DNA from: Syntrophaceae bacterium UBA2208
Lineage (GTDB): Bacteria; Desulfobacterota; BSN033; UBA1163
Direction of reading: 5' to 3'
DNA length: 5,884 nt
Assembly (NCBI GenBank): GCA_002327885.1
Contig: DCUS01000168.1
Location: 1 to 5,884, forward strand
Part shown: positions 1 through 5,884 of the stretch, piece by piece
Position numbering within the stretch: position 1 is the first letter of the stretch
Layout: every line of letters begins with the position of its first letter
Notes under the pieces: model-generated
The model's database searches: none
Told to the model about the DNA's origin: nothing
What the model saw: the letters and a program-made list of their open reading frames with translations, nothing else
Translations under genes and position numbers: made by a program

Positions 1-432
1 TCCGATACGACATTTATTTTTGAGTACTACCGAAATGGAACTGGATTTAGCCGCCTTGAGATGAAAGACTACTTTGCATTTATCGACAAGGGTTACGACC
101 TGTTTCTATTAAAAGGGAACAAATCCCTTTTGAAGAAAGCATCGGATGTGACGGAAGGCAATTACGGAAGAAACAACCCATCGAAGGACTACCTTTATCT
201 CCGCATCAGCCAGAAAGAGCCCTTCAACATCCTTTATTTTACGCCAGCCATCACAACCATCATGAACCTGAATGATCAAAGTTTTTCCCTCTCCCCGGAA
301 TTCCTGTACACCGGTTTCACGAATTTGGAATTCCGACTCAAGGGGACTGCTCTGGTCGGGCAGAGCAAAACTGAATTCGGCGAAAAACAGAACGATTACA
401 GGATAGAATTAAGGGTGAGATTCTATTTCTGA
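1..432 (+). CDS. C-terminal part of a probable outer-membrane beta-barrel protein (5' end outside window)
   Basis: The frame is open from base 1 to a TGA at 430-432, giving 143 residues of a longer protein. An internal ATG at 61 is not the likely start, because the preceding 20 codons read as protein of the same character (TTFIFEYYRNGTGFS). The fragment has short stretches of alternating polar and hydrophobic or aromatic residues separated by turns, as in FNILYFTPAITTIMNL, LEFRLKGTALVG and YRIELRVRFYF. It ends in an aromatic-rich strand with terminal Phe, the C-terminal signature that the BAM machinery recognises in outer-membrane barrels. The role would be a porin or other surface barrel. 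I do not recognise the specific family. It converges on the leftward operon, so a functional link to it is not implied. The barrel class is moderately supported; the substrate is unknown. Confidence 0.6.
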   Translation, partial: SDTTFIFEYYRNGTGFSRLEMKDYFAFIDKGYDLFLLKGNKSLLKKASDVTEGNYGRNNPSKDYLYLRISQKEPFNILYFTPAITTIMNLNDQSFSLSPEFLYTGFTNLEFRLKGTALVGQSKTEFGEKQNDYRIELRVRFYF

Positions 433-472
433 GGGGCCAAAATCAAACTAAACAACGTACCCGAAAAGACCC

Positions 473-1633
473 TCATGGCTTGGGTTTGTAGACGCCCCGG
501 CTGTCATGGACAGGGGGTTCAATCTTTTCAGGAAATTTGGTTTTATAGGCATCGACCCATCTCTTTATATCGGGGTGATCTTGAAATTCCTTTGAGAGGG
601 GAAAGGAAGTAATTGTAAAAGGATTTTTCTTTTCAAATTGTTGCAGGGTACGTTCAATATTTTCCACGGCTCCTTGCCATTGGCGTTTTTCAGCTTCTGA
701 AGCTTTTCCTGAATTTAGTTGTTGTCGGAGCCTTGAAAGATTATGTTCATAAGTATCTTTAACCTTAATATTATAAAAAGTGGTCTCCTTGTTTAAGATG
801 TTGAGATTGAGTTTTTGCGCATACATCCCTTTTGAAGAAGTCTGAAGGACGATTGTGTTCCTGAAAACAGGGGGATTGGAGAGATGGACCCCTGTATGGG
901 CTCCTATGATGATATGGACCCCCTGAACTTTTTGGGTTAATTCCACATCCTTGGGATAACCGAGATGACTCAGGAGGATGACGAAATCGGTTTGAGCTCC
1001 AAGTTCTTTGACCATTTCATGTGCCGTTTCGATAGGGTCTCGTATAATCAACCCCTTTTTTCTCGGATCAGAAGGGCGTGAAAATACATCCGGAGAGAGG
1101 AGGCTAAAAATTCCGATCTTCAGTCCATTGACTTCTTTTGTGACATAACGCCTAAAAACTGGATTCCCGGAATCCTCATCCATCACATTGGAAGAAAGGA
1201 AGGCGCCGTTGAATTTTTTCGAAAGGTCCATGAGAAATTCCTTCCCGGAGCTTAAATCGTCATCTCCGATTCCGATAGCATGATAACCCATCAGGTCAAG
1301 ACTCTTCAGGATGAGATGTGCTTTTTCGTTTAACTTCTTTATTTCACCTTCTGCATGGGGGCCTGTGTATTTTTTGAAAAAAAGGTCCCCCGCATCTAAA
1401 AGGAGAACTCCTTTCTCCTTCTCTTTGATTTCTTTTACCCAGGTTGCTCTTCTGGCCAGACCGCCAAAACGAATGTTTGGCCCTCAGGATGGACAGGGAT
1501 CGATTTCCCCATTGATATTGTTTGTATAGAGAATGGTAACGGATTGGGGGAAGGTTCCACCGGATGAAAAACAGACGCCGGGAAACAGAAAAAAAGATAG
1601 GATGAGAGGGATAACTGCGAGATGAATCTTCAT
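473..1633 (-). CDS. Probable selenoprotein: exported UshA/5'-nucleotidase-like metallophosphatase-fold protein with in-frame UGA (Sec50)
   Basis: Read from ATG 1633 to the TGA at 473-475 this is 386 residues, with one internal TGA at codon 50. Residues 1-24 look like a Sec signal peptide ([17 protein letters not shown], possible cleavage near CFS-SG). The fold then follows the UshA/5'-nucleotidase pattern: strand ILYTNNING (34-42), C47-P-S-U50-G, GGLARRA (57-63), LLLDAGD (77-83), SSNV (147-150), LLSHLGYPKD (220-229) and IIIGAHTG (241-248). A charged, helix-rich tail follows from about 285. Retained metal-site candidates are D83, H223 and H246. The usual TNDxHG is TNNING and GNHE is GDDD, so catalysis is doubtful. 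The start is set by a 4-base ATGA overlap with the regulator stop and a GGAG at 1642-1645, 8 bases upstream. No frameshift is needed, because codons 1-49 and 51-386 share one frame. The alternative is a pseudogene or a sequencing error at that codon. A start at 1291 would remove the signal peptide and the first third of the domain. Confidence 0.75.
1450..1469 (-). promoter_or_regulatory. SECIS-like hairpin just downstream of the in-frame UGA
   Basis: On the coding strand UUUUGGC pairs with GCCAGAA (7 bp, one U-G wobble) around a six-base loop GGUCUG. The loop begins 21 bases after the UGA. Bacterial SECIS elements lie within the coding sequence right after UGA, with a small apical loop having G in its first positions; SelB binds the loop. 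The E. coli fdhF element also shows GGUCU in its apical loop, at nearly the same distance. The lower stem toward the UGA is poor here. A competing pairing, GGCCA just after the UGA with UGGCC, also exists. The hairpin was drawn by hand and no folding energy was computed. Confidence 0.62.
1484..1486 (-). other. In-frame UGA, candidate selenocysteine codon 50
   Basis: The plus strand reads tca here, which is TGA on the coding strand. It lies in frame between codons for Asp-Pro-Cys-Pro-Ser and Gly-Pro-Asn-Ile-Arg-Phe-Gly-Gly-Leu-Ala-Arg-Arg. Both flanks are plausible sequence of one metallophosphatase-like domain. From my memory of the family, related exported proteins have a Cys-rich segment at this point just before a GGLARRA-like motif. 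A TGA at a cysteine position, forming CxxU with C47, is the classical arrangement of a redox selenoprotein. TGC or TGT to TGA by mutation or base-call error is the main alternative. Confidence 0.72.
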
Positions 1634-3006
1634 ATTTCGATCTCCAATTCTTTGATTTTCTCCCAGAGGGTCTTTCTTGAAATCCCCAGCATATCTGCCG
1701 CCTGCCCCTTTTTCCCTTTTGTTTTTTCCAGCACATTCTGGATATATTCTTTTTCAAAAAGCTTCGTGGCACTGGAGAGAGGTTTTGAGGCGCTGATCTT
1801 TTCACAGATGTTGTGAACCGAGGTCGGCCCGCCGGAGACCTCATCCGGAAGATTCTCCGCTTGAATGGTTTTTCCTTTGAGCAGGGCAATGGCCCGTTCG
1901 AGCATGTTTTCAAGCTCCCGGATATTTCCTGGAAAGGAGTATCGGAAAAGGAGCGCCTTTGCTTCTTCAGATAGGCCTACAATTTCTTTTCCCATTTTAT
2001 TAGCAAAGTTATCTGTAAAATGGTTGGCCAGAAGAAGAATATCCTCGCGCCGTTCCCTTAAAGGAGGAAGAGTTATCGGGACCACATTCAATCGATAGTA
2101 AAGGTCTTCTCGAAACGCACCTTTTCGAATTTCGTCTCTCAGGTCTTTCTGAGTCGCAGAGATCAAGCGGACATTGACGGAAAGCGTCTCGTTTCCGCCC
2201 ACCCTCTCAAATTGTCTCTCCTGGAGAACGCGAAGGAGTTTCACCTGAACCCCCGGAGAAATATCTCCGATCTCATCAAGGAAGAGAGTTCCTCCATCCG
2301 CCATTTCAAACCTTCCCTTCCGTTGCTTCAACGCTCCGGTGAAAGCCCCTTTTTCATGGCCGAAGAGTTCACTCTCGAGCAGAGTCTCCGGAAGGGCAGC
2401 ACAGTTGACCTTCATGAAGGGTCTGCCTTTCCTCGGGCTTTGAAAGTGGATGGCATTGGCCGCCACCTCTTTCCCCGTCCCGCTTTCCCCGTAAATGAGA
2501 ACAGTCGTGTCGGTTTGTGCAACCGTCTCAATCAAATCATAAACTTTTTGCATTGGCGAACTCTTTCCCACCAACCCTTCCAATCCATACCGTTCCTCCA
2601 CCCTCTTGCGGAGAGAAATATTTTCCTCCTCCAATTCCTTCATCCTGAGAATTCGTTTAATGGTCAGGAGGAGCTCATCCATAGCAAATGGTTTTGTTAA
2701 ATAATCATTGGCGCCTTCCTTCATCGCCATCACAGCCGAATCGATGGACCCATAGGCGGTGATCATGATCACCTGAGTTTCAGGATCGATCATTTTGGCT
2801 TCTTTAAGGATTCGAATGCCATCCATGTCCGGAAGCTTCAGATCCGTGATCACGATGTCCATCGGGTTCTCTCTGACAAGCGTTAACCCCTTTTCCCCGG
2901 TTTCGGCAACGGTGACATTGTAGCCTTCGGTCACCAGGGCGTCCTGAACTGTCATTCTCATCAAAGGTTCGTCGTCAATAACGATGATTTTTGTTCGTTC
3001 AGTCAT
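1630..3006 (-). CDS. NtrC-family sigma-54-dependent response regulator
   Basis: The 458-residue protein is a full three-domain bacterial enhancer-binding protein. The receiver domain is about 5-120, with acidic pair D11/D12, phosphoacceptor D55 ([12 protein letters not shown]), T83 and K105 (TKPF). The AAA+ sigma-54 interaction domain is about 143-380. It has Walker A GESGTGKE at 173-180, the sigma-54-contacting loop GAFTGA at 220-225, Walker B LFLDEI at 241-246, arginine-finger candidates in FREDLYYRL (298-306) and PGNIRELEN at 359-367. A Fis-type helix-turn-helix closes it at about 415-453 ([20 protein letters not shown]). All catalytic motifs are intact, so phosphorylation should allow ATP-driven opening of sigma-54 promoters. 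It starts 15 bases after the kinase gene, with AGGAG at 3019-3023 overlapping the kinase stop codon. Its stop overlaps the start of the next gene by ATGA. The cognate kinase is almost certainly the upstream gene. Target promoters are not visible in this window. Confidence 0.96.
   Translation of the reverse strand: MTERTKIIVIDDEPLMRMTVQDALVTEGYNVTVAETGEKGLTLVRENPMDIVITDLKLPDMDGIRILKEAKMIDPETQVIMITAYGSIDSAVMAMKEGANDYLTKPFAMDELLLTIKRILRMKELEEENISLRKRVEERYGLEGLVGKSSPMQKVYDLIETVAQTDTTVLIYGESGTGKEVAANAIHFQSPRKGRPFMKVNCAALPETLLESELFGHEKGAFTGALKQRKGRFEMADGGTLFLDEIGDISPGVQVKLLRVLQERQFERVGGNETLSVNVRLISATQKDLRDEIRKGAFREDLYYRLNVVPITLPPLRERREDILLLANHFTDNFANKMGKEIVGLSEEAKALLFRYSFPGNIRELENMLERAIALLKGKTIQAENLPDEVSGGPTSVHNICEKISASKPLSSATKLFEKEYIQNVLEKTKGKKGQAADMLGISRKTLWEKIKELEIEI
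1642..1645 (-). promoter_or_regulatory. Ribosome binding site GGAG for the selenoprotein gene
   Basis: GGAG lies 8 bases before the ATG at 1633, inside the last codons of the upstream response-regulator gene. It supports starting the metallophosphatase-like gene at 1633 rather than at the downstream ATG at 1291, and it fits coupled translation through the ATGA overlap. Confidence 0.6.
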
Positions 3007-3018
3007 AATGTTTACACA

Positions 3019-3023
3019 CTCCT
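3019..3023 (-). promoter_or_regulatory. Ribosome binding site AGGAG for the response-regulator gene
   Basis: AGGAG overlaps the TAG stop codon of the kinase gene and sits 12 bases before the ATG at 3006. That spacing is slightly long but workable. The overlap with the preceding stop codon suggests re-initiation by ribosomes finishing the kinase. Confidence 0.5.
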
Positions 3024-4476
3024 ACTTCGAATAAATCGGAAGCTGAATTTCGACCGTCGTTCCTTTTCCTTCCCGACTGGACATTTGAATGGTGCCTCCA
3101 TGCCGCTCAACAATTCCTTGAGTGATCCAGAGTCCAAGGCCTGTTCCGCTCCCATCGCACTTTGTCGTAAAAAAAGGGTCGAAAACCTTTGAGAGGATAT
3201 CCTCTGGGACTCCTTTTCCTGTGTCCGATATTGTCAAAACGAGTCGCTCATTCAAGCCCACTGCGCCAATCCTCAGCGTTCCTTCGTCCTCCATGGCATA
3301 AATCGAGTTCAGAAAGATATTGACAAAGACCTGAGACATTTGATTTCTGTCCACCTCAATGGACGGGAGCCTATCCGAGATCTCTTTGACCACTTCAATC
3401 TGTCTTTTTCTGATCTGATAATCGAGGAGTGAAAGTGATTTTTCGATGATGGAGTTTAGGTCGGTTTCGGACCGTTCGAGGTTCGGAGACCGTGCATACT
3501 CAAGCAGATTGGAAACCGTCTTTTGAATTCGTTTAATCCCATCCTCCATCAGTTGGAAATACTCCTTTTGTCTTTCGGGAGTGAGGTCTCCTCTTCTGAA
3601 ATGATAGATACAATTCAAGAGGCCACCCAGAGGATTGTTGATTTCATGGGCGACCCCGGAGGTCAGTTTTCCGATGGCAACCATTTTTTCCGTCAGGAGA
3701 AGGTTCCGCTGCGTCCTCTCTCTTTCTTTTTCATCGTCTTTAATCCTTTTTAGTAACCGATGGAAACTTCTCCGAAGAATTCCGATTTCATCCTGTCTGG
3801 TTATAGAAATGGAGGAGGGATATACCCCTGGTTCTGTTTCATCCATTTCTGTTGAAAGTGACTTTAAAGGTTTGGTAATAAAGCCAAAAAGTAAAGCGAT
3901 ACTCCCCGTGGCAAGTAAGATAAAGAATCCGGTGTAAAGGATGTATTTCAATACCATTGAGGAGACCTCTTTTTTTAAATCCTCTAAAGATATTCCAACC
4001 CTTAACGTCCCCCACCGTTTGGTGGAGATGGCCAGAGGTGTGGAAATATCAAGCACATTATCGGATGGGTATTGAAGAAGGGTGTTCCATGAGACCAGGC
4101 CCTTCTTCGTTATCTCATCCTGATATAAATTCCCAACTTCAATCATGGAGTTATGGGCCATGACTTTTCCTTTCGGATCAAGGATCATGGCAAACACGAT
4201 ATGGAGGTTTTTTCTCTGCATCAGGTCTGAAATGTAATTGTCGAGCAATCCCCCTTCCTCAACAAGGCCGATCTCTTCATAGAGCATGGTATTGGTGCAT
4301 GAGATGGCAAGCGTTTCAACAAGGGCCTTCCCTTCCCTGACGATAGCATCCTGTAGGAGTTTTTTCCCCCTCGAAATGTTCCAATAGGCCAGGGCAGACA
4401 TGGCTATTACGATGAGAATGGAAAGGTAAATGGAAAACTTTCCTTGAAGTGTGCGGACCGGAAAAATTCTTTTCAT
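3022..4476 (-). CDS. Membrane-bound sensor histidine kinase (NtrB-like HisKA/HATPase)
   Basis: The 484-residue inner-membrane kinase has a first membrane segment at about 14-33. A periplasmic sensor region follows at about 35-177, Cache-like in feel ([15 protein letters not shown], then STPLAI and WGTLRVGIS). The second membrane segment is about 178-200 and a HAMP linker runs about 200-250. The HisKA domain carries H277 in [12 protein letters not shown]. The ATPase domain has N386/N390 ([10 protein letters not shown]), D418-T-G-K-G, the F-box VFDPFFTTK (431-439) and GSGTGLGL (442-449). All autophosphorylation motifs are present. Its ATG overlaps the stop of the PhnD-like gene (ATGA, 4473-4476), and the regulator gene follows 15 bases later. 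A GGAGG lies 15 bases upstream of the start, further than usual, so translation may depend on coupling. The likely signal is ligand-loaded PhnD-like protein docking on the periplasmic domain. That is inferred from gene order; the ligand is unknown. Confidence 0.95.
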   Translation of the reverse strand: MKRIFPVRTLQGKFSIYLSILIVIAMSALAYWNISRGKKLLQDAIVREGKALVETLAISCTNTMLYEEIGLVEEGGLLDNYISDLMQRKNLHIVFAMILDPKGKVMAHNSMIEVGNLYQDEITKKGLVSWNTLLQYPSDNVLDISTPLAISTKRWGTLRVGISLEDLKKEVSSMVLKYILYTGFFILLATGSIALLFGFITKPLKSLSTEMDETEPGVYPSSISITRQDEIGILRRSFHRLLKRIKDDEKERERTQRNLLLTEKMVAIGKLTSGVAHEINNPLGGLLNCIYHFRRGDLTPERQKEYFQLMEDGIKRIQKTVSNLLEYARSPNLERSETDLNSIIEKSLSLLDYQIRKRQIEVVKEISDRLPSIEVDRNQMSQVFVNIFLNSIYAMEDEGTLRIGAVGLNERLVLTISDTGKGVPEDILSKVFDPFFTTKCDGSGTGLGLWITQGIVERHGGTIQMSSREGKGTTVEIQLPIYSK

Positions 4477-5366
4477 TCCCTGATCTGGCTTCCTCCCTGA
4501 TGCTCTTTTTCGACAATCCGGAGAATCTTTCGGATGGAGTTATAGTCGGAATCAGAGGCCTCAGTAAATCCATACTTAAACTCTTCATCCCATTCGGTCA
4601 TCATTTTTTGGTGAATCGGGTTTTGTGCATTCAGACGAAGAAGAGCCATCTTAACCGAATCGATCATTTCTTTCGGAGCGTCCTTTCTGACGACAATCGG
4701 AACCGTGGGAATGGGATCCGTGAAAATGATGAATCGAAGTCCCTCTTTTTGATATTTGTAAGCAACGATATCCTTAACCGCTCCCGCATCAAACTGACCT
4801 TTCAGAACGGCGTTGACGACGGAATCATGATGCCTGAGAAAAGAGTATTCTTTCATCTCTTTCAGACGAATATTAGCTTTCATGAGATAATATTCAGGAA
4901 GGATGTGGCTTGCCGTGGACCATTCCTGGCCAAAGGCGAAACTCTTTCCTTTGATGTCTTCGAGTTTCCGAATGGGGCTGTCCTGGCGAACGATAATAAT
5001 CCCATGATAATAAGGTTTCCCGTCTTTGCTGAGTGCTCGGACAATTGGTTTTACCTCATATTTGTCACTGGCCTTGATGTACGAGACAGGACCGCACGAG
5101 GCGATTAAGATTTCTCTGCGGCCCAGTCGATCAATCGTATCCTGATAGACTCGTGATAGTTTGATTTCGAACCGGTAGGGAGTGGAATCGTTTAAATAAT
5201 CGATGAATGGCTGGTAAAGCTGATACATAATGCGTGGGTTATACTTGGGACAGAAGCCAAAAGGAAATGCCTGTTTGGAATAAACCCCTCGAGGTAAAAA
5301 TATGCAGGCGGATATGGAAACGATGAAAATAATCGGAAAATATTTTCTGCCTCTATCTTTAAGCAT
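4473..5366 (-). CDS. PhnD-family periplasmic substrate-binding protein, probable receptor for the adjacent kinase
   Basis: The 297-residue protein matches the phosphate/phosphite/phosphonate-binding (PhnD/PtxB) pattern: FPFGFCPKYNPR (34-45), IASCGPVSYIKA (88-99), YYHGIIIVRQDS (119-130), FAFGQEWSTASHILP (143-157), QFDAGAVKD (191-199) and IPTVPIVVRKDAP (219-231). The N-terminus is exported: a basic start, then a hydrophobic run at 10-24. Cleavage could fall after VYS (28-30). ISAC (18-21) also fits a lipobox, so a lipoprotein is possible. C91 directly precedes the GPVSY loop, where this fold usually holds its ligand. The start at 5366 is supported by GAGG at 5374-5377. No transporter permease or ATPase is encoded nearby, and the kinase gene overlaps its stop, so a signalling role like AioX is more likely than import. 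Oxyanion or metalloid ligands are inference. Confidence 0.88.
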   Translation of the reverse strand: MLKDRGRKYFPIIFIVSISACIFLPRGVYSKQAFPFGFCPKYNPRIMYQLYQPFIDYLNDSTPYRFEIKLSRVYQDTIDRLGRREILIASCGPVSYIKASDKYEVKPIVRALSKDGKPYYHGIIIVRQDSPIRKLEDIKGKSFAFGQEWSTASHILPEYYLMKANIRLKEMKEYSFLRHHDSVVNAVLKGQFDAGAVKDIVAYKYQKEGLRFIIFTDPIPTVPIVVRKDAPKEMIDSVKMALLRLNAQNPIHQKMMTEWDEEFKYGFTEASDSDYNSIRKILRIVEKEHQGGSQIRE

Positions 5367-5443
5367 GGCCTTTCCTCATCCCCTCCGATAAAAAGAAAAC
5401 TAATCTACCTCAAGCTCAGCGATGCTTACCGTTCCGAACGCAT
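5367..5443 (-). other. 77-base spacer between the tandem PhnD-family genes
   Basis: The spacer contains the ribosome binding region of the downstream gene. No clear terminator hairpin with a U-run is visible. A TTGAGG followed 17 bases later by TATCGG gives only a weak promoter match. Read-through from the upstream copy is the simplest interpretation. Confidence 0.4.
5374..5377 (-). promoter_or_regulatory. Ribosome binding site GAGG for the complete PhnD-family gene
   Basis: GAGG lies 7 bases before the ATG at 5366 and supports that start. A stronger GGAGGGG (5380-5386) lies further upstream. It precedes an out-of-frame ATG, so it does not define another start for this protein. Confidence 0.55.
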
Positions 5444-5884
5444 TTATTTTATTCCTGTTTCTTTTTCAAACAGATCAAGAATTTTTCGAATAGGGTTGTA
5501 GTCTGAATCCTCCGCTTCTATAAATCCATACTTAAACTCATCATCCCATTTGGCCATTATTTCTTGATGTCCAAGGTTCTTTGGATTTAACCTGAGAAGC
5601 GCCGCTTTAACGGAGCGAACCATCTCCTTCGGGGCATCCGCTCGTACGACAATTGGAACGGTGGGGATAGGATTGGGGATATAGATGAACCGAAGCCCTT
5701 TCCCTTGATATTTTTGGGCAACAATATCTTTAACAGCCCCTGCATCAAATTCCCGGTTGAGCACTTCCTCTACGACAAAATCATGATTTCTCAGAAAAGC
5801 ATAGTGTTTCAAATCTTTCAGTGAAATCCCTGACTTTAAGAGATGGTATCTTGGAAGGATATGTCCCGCCGTGGACCATTCCTG
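5444..5884 (-). CDS. Second PhnD-family substrate-binding protein (C-terminal half; N-terminus outside window)
   Basis: The frame is open from the right edge of the window down to a TAA at 5444-5446, giving 146 residues plus stop. A TTG at 5812 is only an internal Leu codon, because family sequence continues upstream of it (QEWSTAGHILPRYHL). It aligns without gaps to residues 147-288 of the downstream PhnD-like protein, with 98 of 142 positions identical by hand count. Shared blocks include FDAGAVKDIVA, PIPTVPIVVR, ALLRLN and DEFKYGF. It carries the second-lobe motifs of the fold; the first lobe, signal peptide and ligand loop lie beyond the edge. It ends 77 bases before the next gene on the same strand, so the two are tandem paralogs, probably in one operon. 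Possible roles are a second ligand specificity for the same kinase or a redundant copy. Confidence 0.85.
   Translation of the reverse strand, partial: QEWSTAGHILPRYHLLKSGISLKDLKHYAFLRNHDFVVEEVLNREFDAGAVKDIVAQKYQGKGLRFIYIPNPIPTVPIVVRADAPKEMVRSVKAALLRLNPKNLGHQEIMAKWDDEFKYGFIEAEDSDYNPIRKILDLFEKETGIK

Noticed and set aside
430..475. Bidirectional terminator from inverted TGAGGG / CCCTCA
   Set aside because: The arms are only 6 bp with a loop of 34 bases and no U-run on either side. They largely reflect the two stop codons followed by GGG.
473..1291. A 272-residue gene starting at the ATG at 1291
   Set aside because: It begins inside the metallophosphatase-like domain, lacks a signal peptide and has no supported upstream start context. 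The same frame continues upstream through coherent domain sequence to ATG 1633, with one TGA.
1440..1500. Frameshift explaining the interrupted metallophosphatase-like gene
   Set aside because: Both sides of the TGA are in the same frame (1633 to 1291 is exactly 114 codons), and the family-like sequence continues directly across it, so no insertion or deletion is needed.
1771..1790. TGGCAC on the plus strand as a sigma-54 promoter
   Set aside because: The matching -12 element (TTGC at the right spacing) is absent. The site lies inside the regulator coding region and points away from any local gene start.
1344..1913. 189-codon minus-strand open frame
   Set aside because: It is out of frame with both the regulator and the selenoprotein candidate. 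Its translation is rich in Arg, Ser and Lys with no recognisable domain.
2212..2700. 162-codon plus-strand open frame
   Set aside because: It lies wholly opposite the AAA+ and receiver coding region of the response regulator. It is a coding-strand shadow.
4449..5108. 219-codon plus-strand open frame
   Set aside because: It is antisense to the PhnD-like gene, which carries clear family motifs on the minus strand. The plus-strand translation resembles no protein family I recognise.
5387..5425. Sigma-70-like promoter ahead of the complete PhnD-like gene
   Set aside because: TTGAGG and TATCGG at 17-base spacing match consensus only partly (4 of 6 and 3 of 6). That is too weak to call.
5444..5812. 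Start of the second PhnD-like gene at TTG 5812
   Set aside because: Homology to the paralog continues without a break upstream to the window edge, so the TTG is an internal leucine codon.

Overview
The window is a densely packed bacterial stretch of mid-range GC (judged by eye, not counted). One gene fragment reads rightward (1-432). Five leftward genes (5884 down to 473) form an apparent operon. Gram-negative cell architecture is implied by a beta-barrel-like fragment ending in phenylalanine and by exported proteins feeding a membrane sensor kinase. The sigma-54-type regulator, the PhnD-like proteins and a probable selenoprotein suggest an anaerobe or facultative anaerobe of the Desulfobacterota/Nitrospirota sort. 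That assignment is inference; no marker gene is present.

In transcription order the leftward genes are: (i) the C-terminal half of a PhnD-family periplasmic binding protein, cut by the window edge; (ii) a complete second PhnD-family protein, about 69% identical to the first over the shared 142 residues; (iii) a membrane-bound sensor histidine kinase; (iv) an NtrC-type sigma-54-dependent response regulator; (v) an exported protein related to UshA/5'-nucleotidase metallophosphatases. Junctions (ii)/(iii) and (iv)/(v) are 4-base ATGA overlaps and (iii)/(iv) is a 15-base gap, so (ii)-(v) should be co-transcribed and partly translationally coupled. No permease or ATPase is present, so the binding proteins look like ligand receptors for the kinase rather than transporter parts. 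This resembles the AioX-AioS-AioR arsenite-sensing system.

The most notable point is the last gene. A simple ORF call would start it at 1291 and miss its N-terminus. The same frame runs upstream without any shift to an ATG at 1633 that overlaps the regulator stop codon. It encodes a signal peptide and the start of the phosphatase fold, interrupted only by one in-frame TGA (1484-1486). That TGA sits in a Cys-Pro-Ser-TGA-Gly context. Twenty-one bases after it begins the GGUCUG loop of a 7-bp hairpin, as expected of a bacterial SECIS element. The best reading is a selenoprotein with a CxxU redox motif at the end of a three-component signalling operon. The canonical metal ligands of its phosphatase fold are partly replaced, so it may not be an ordinary nucleotidase.

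The rightward fragment at 1-432 converges on the operon with a 40-base gap. I see no convincing terminator there. No RNA gene, CRISPR array, insertion sequence or other mobile element was seen, and no gene-free stretch exceeds 80 bases.
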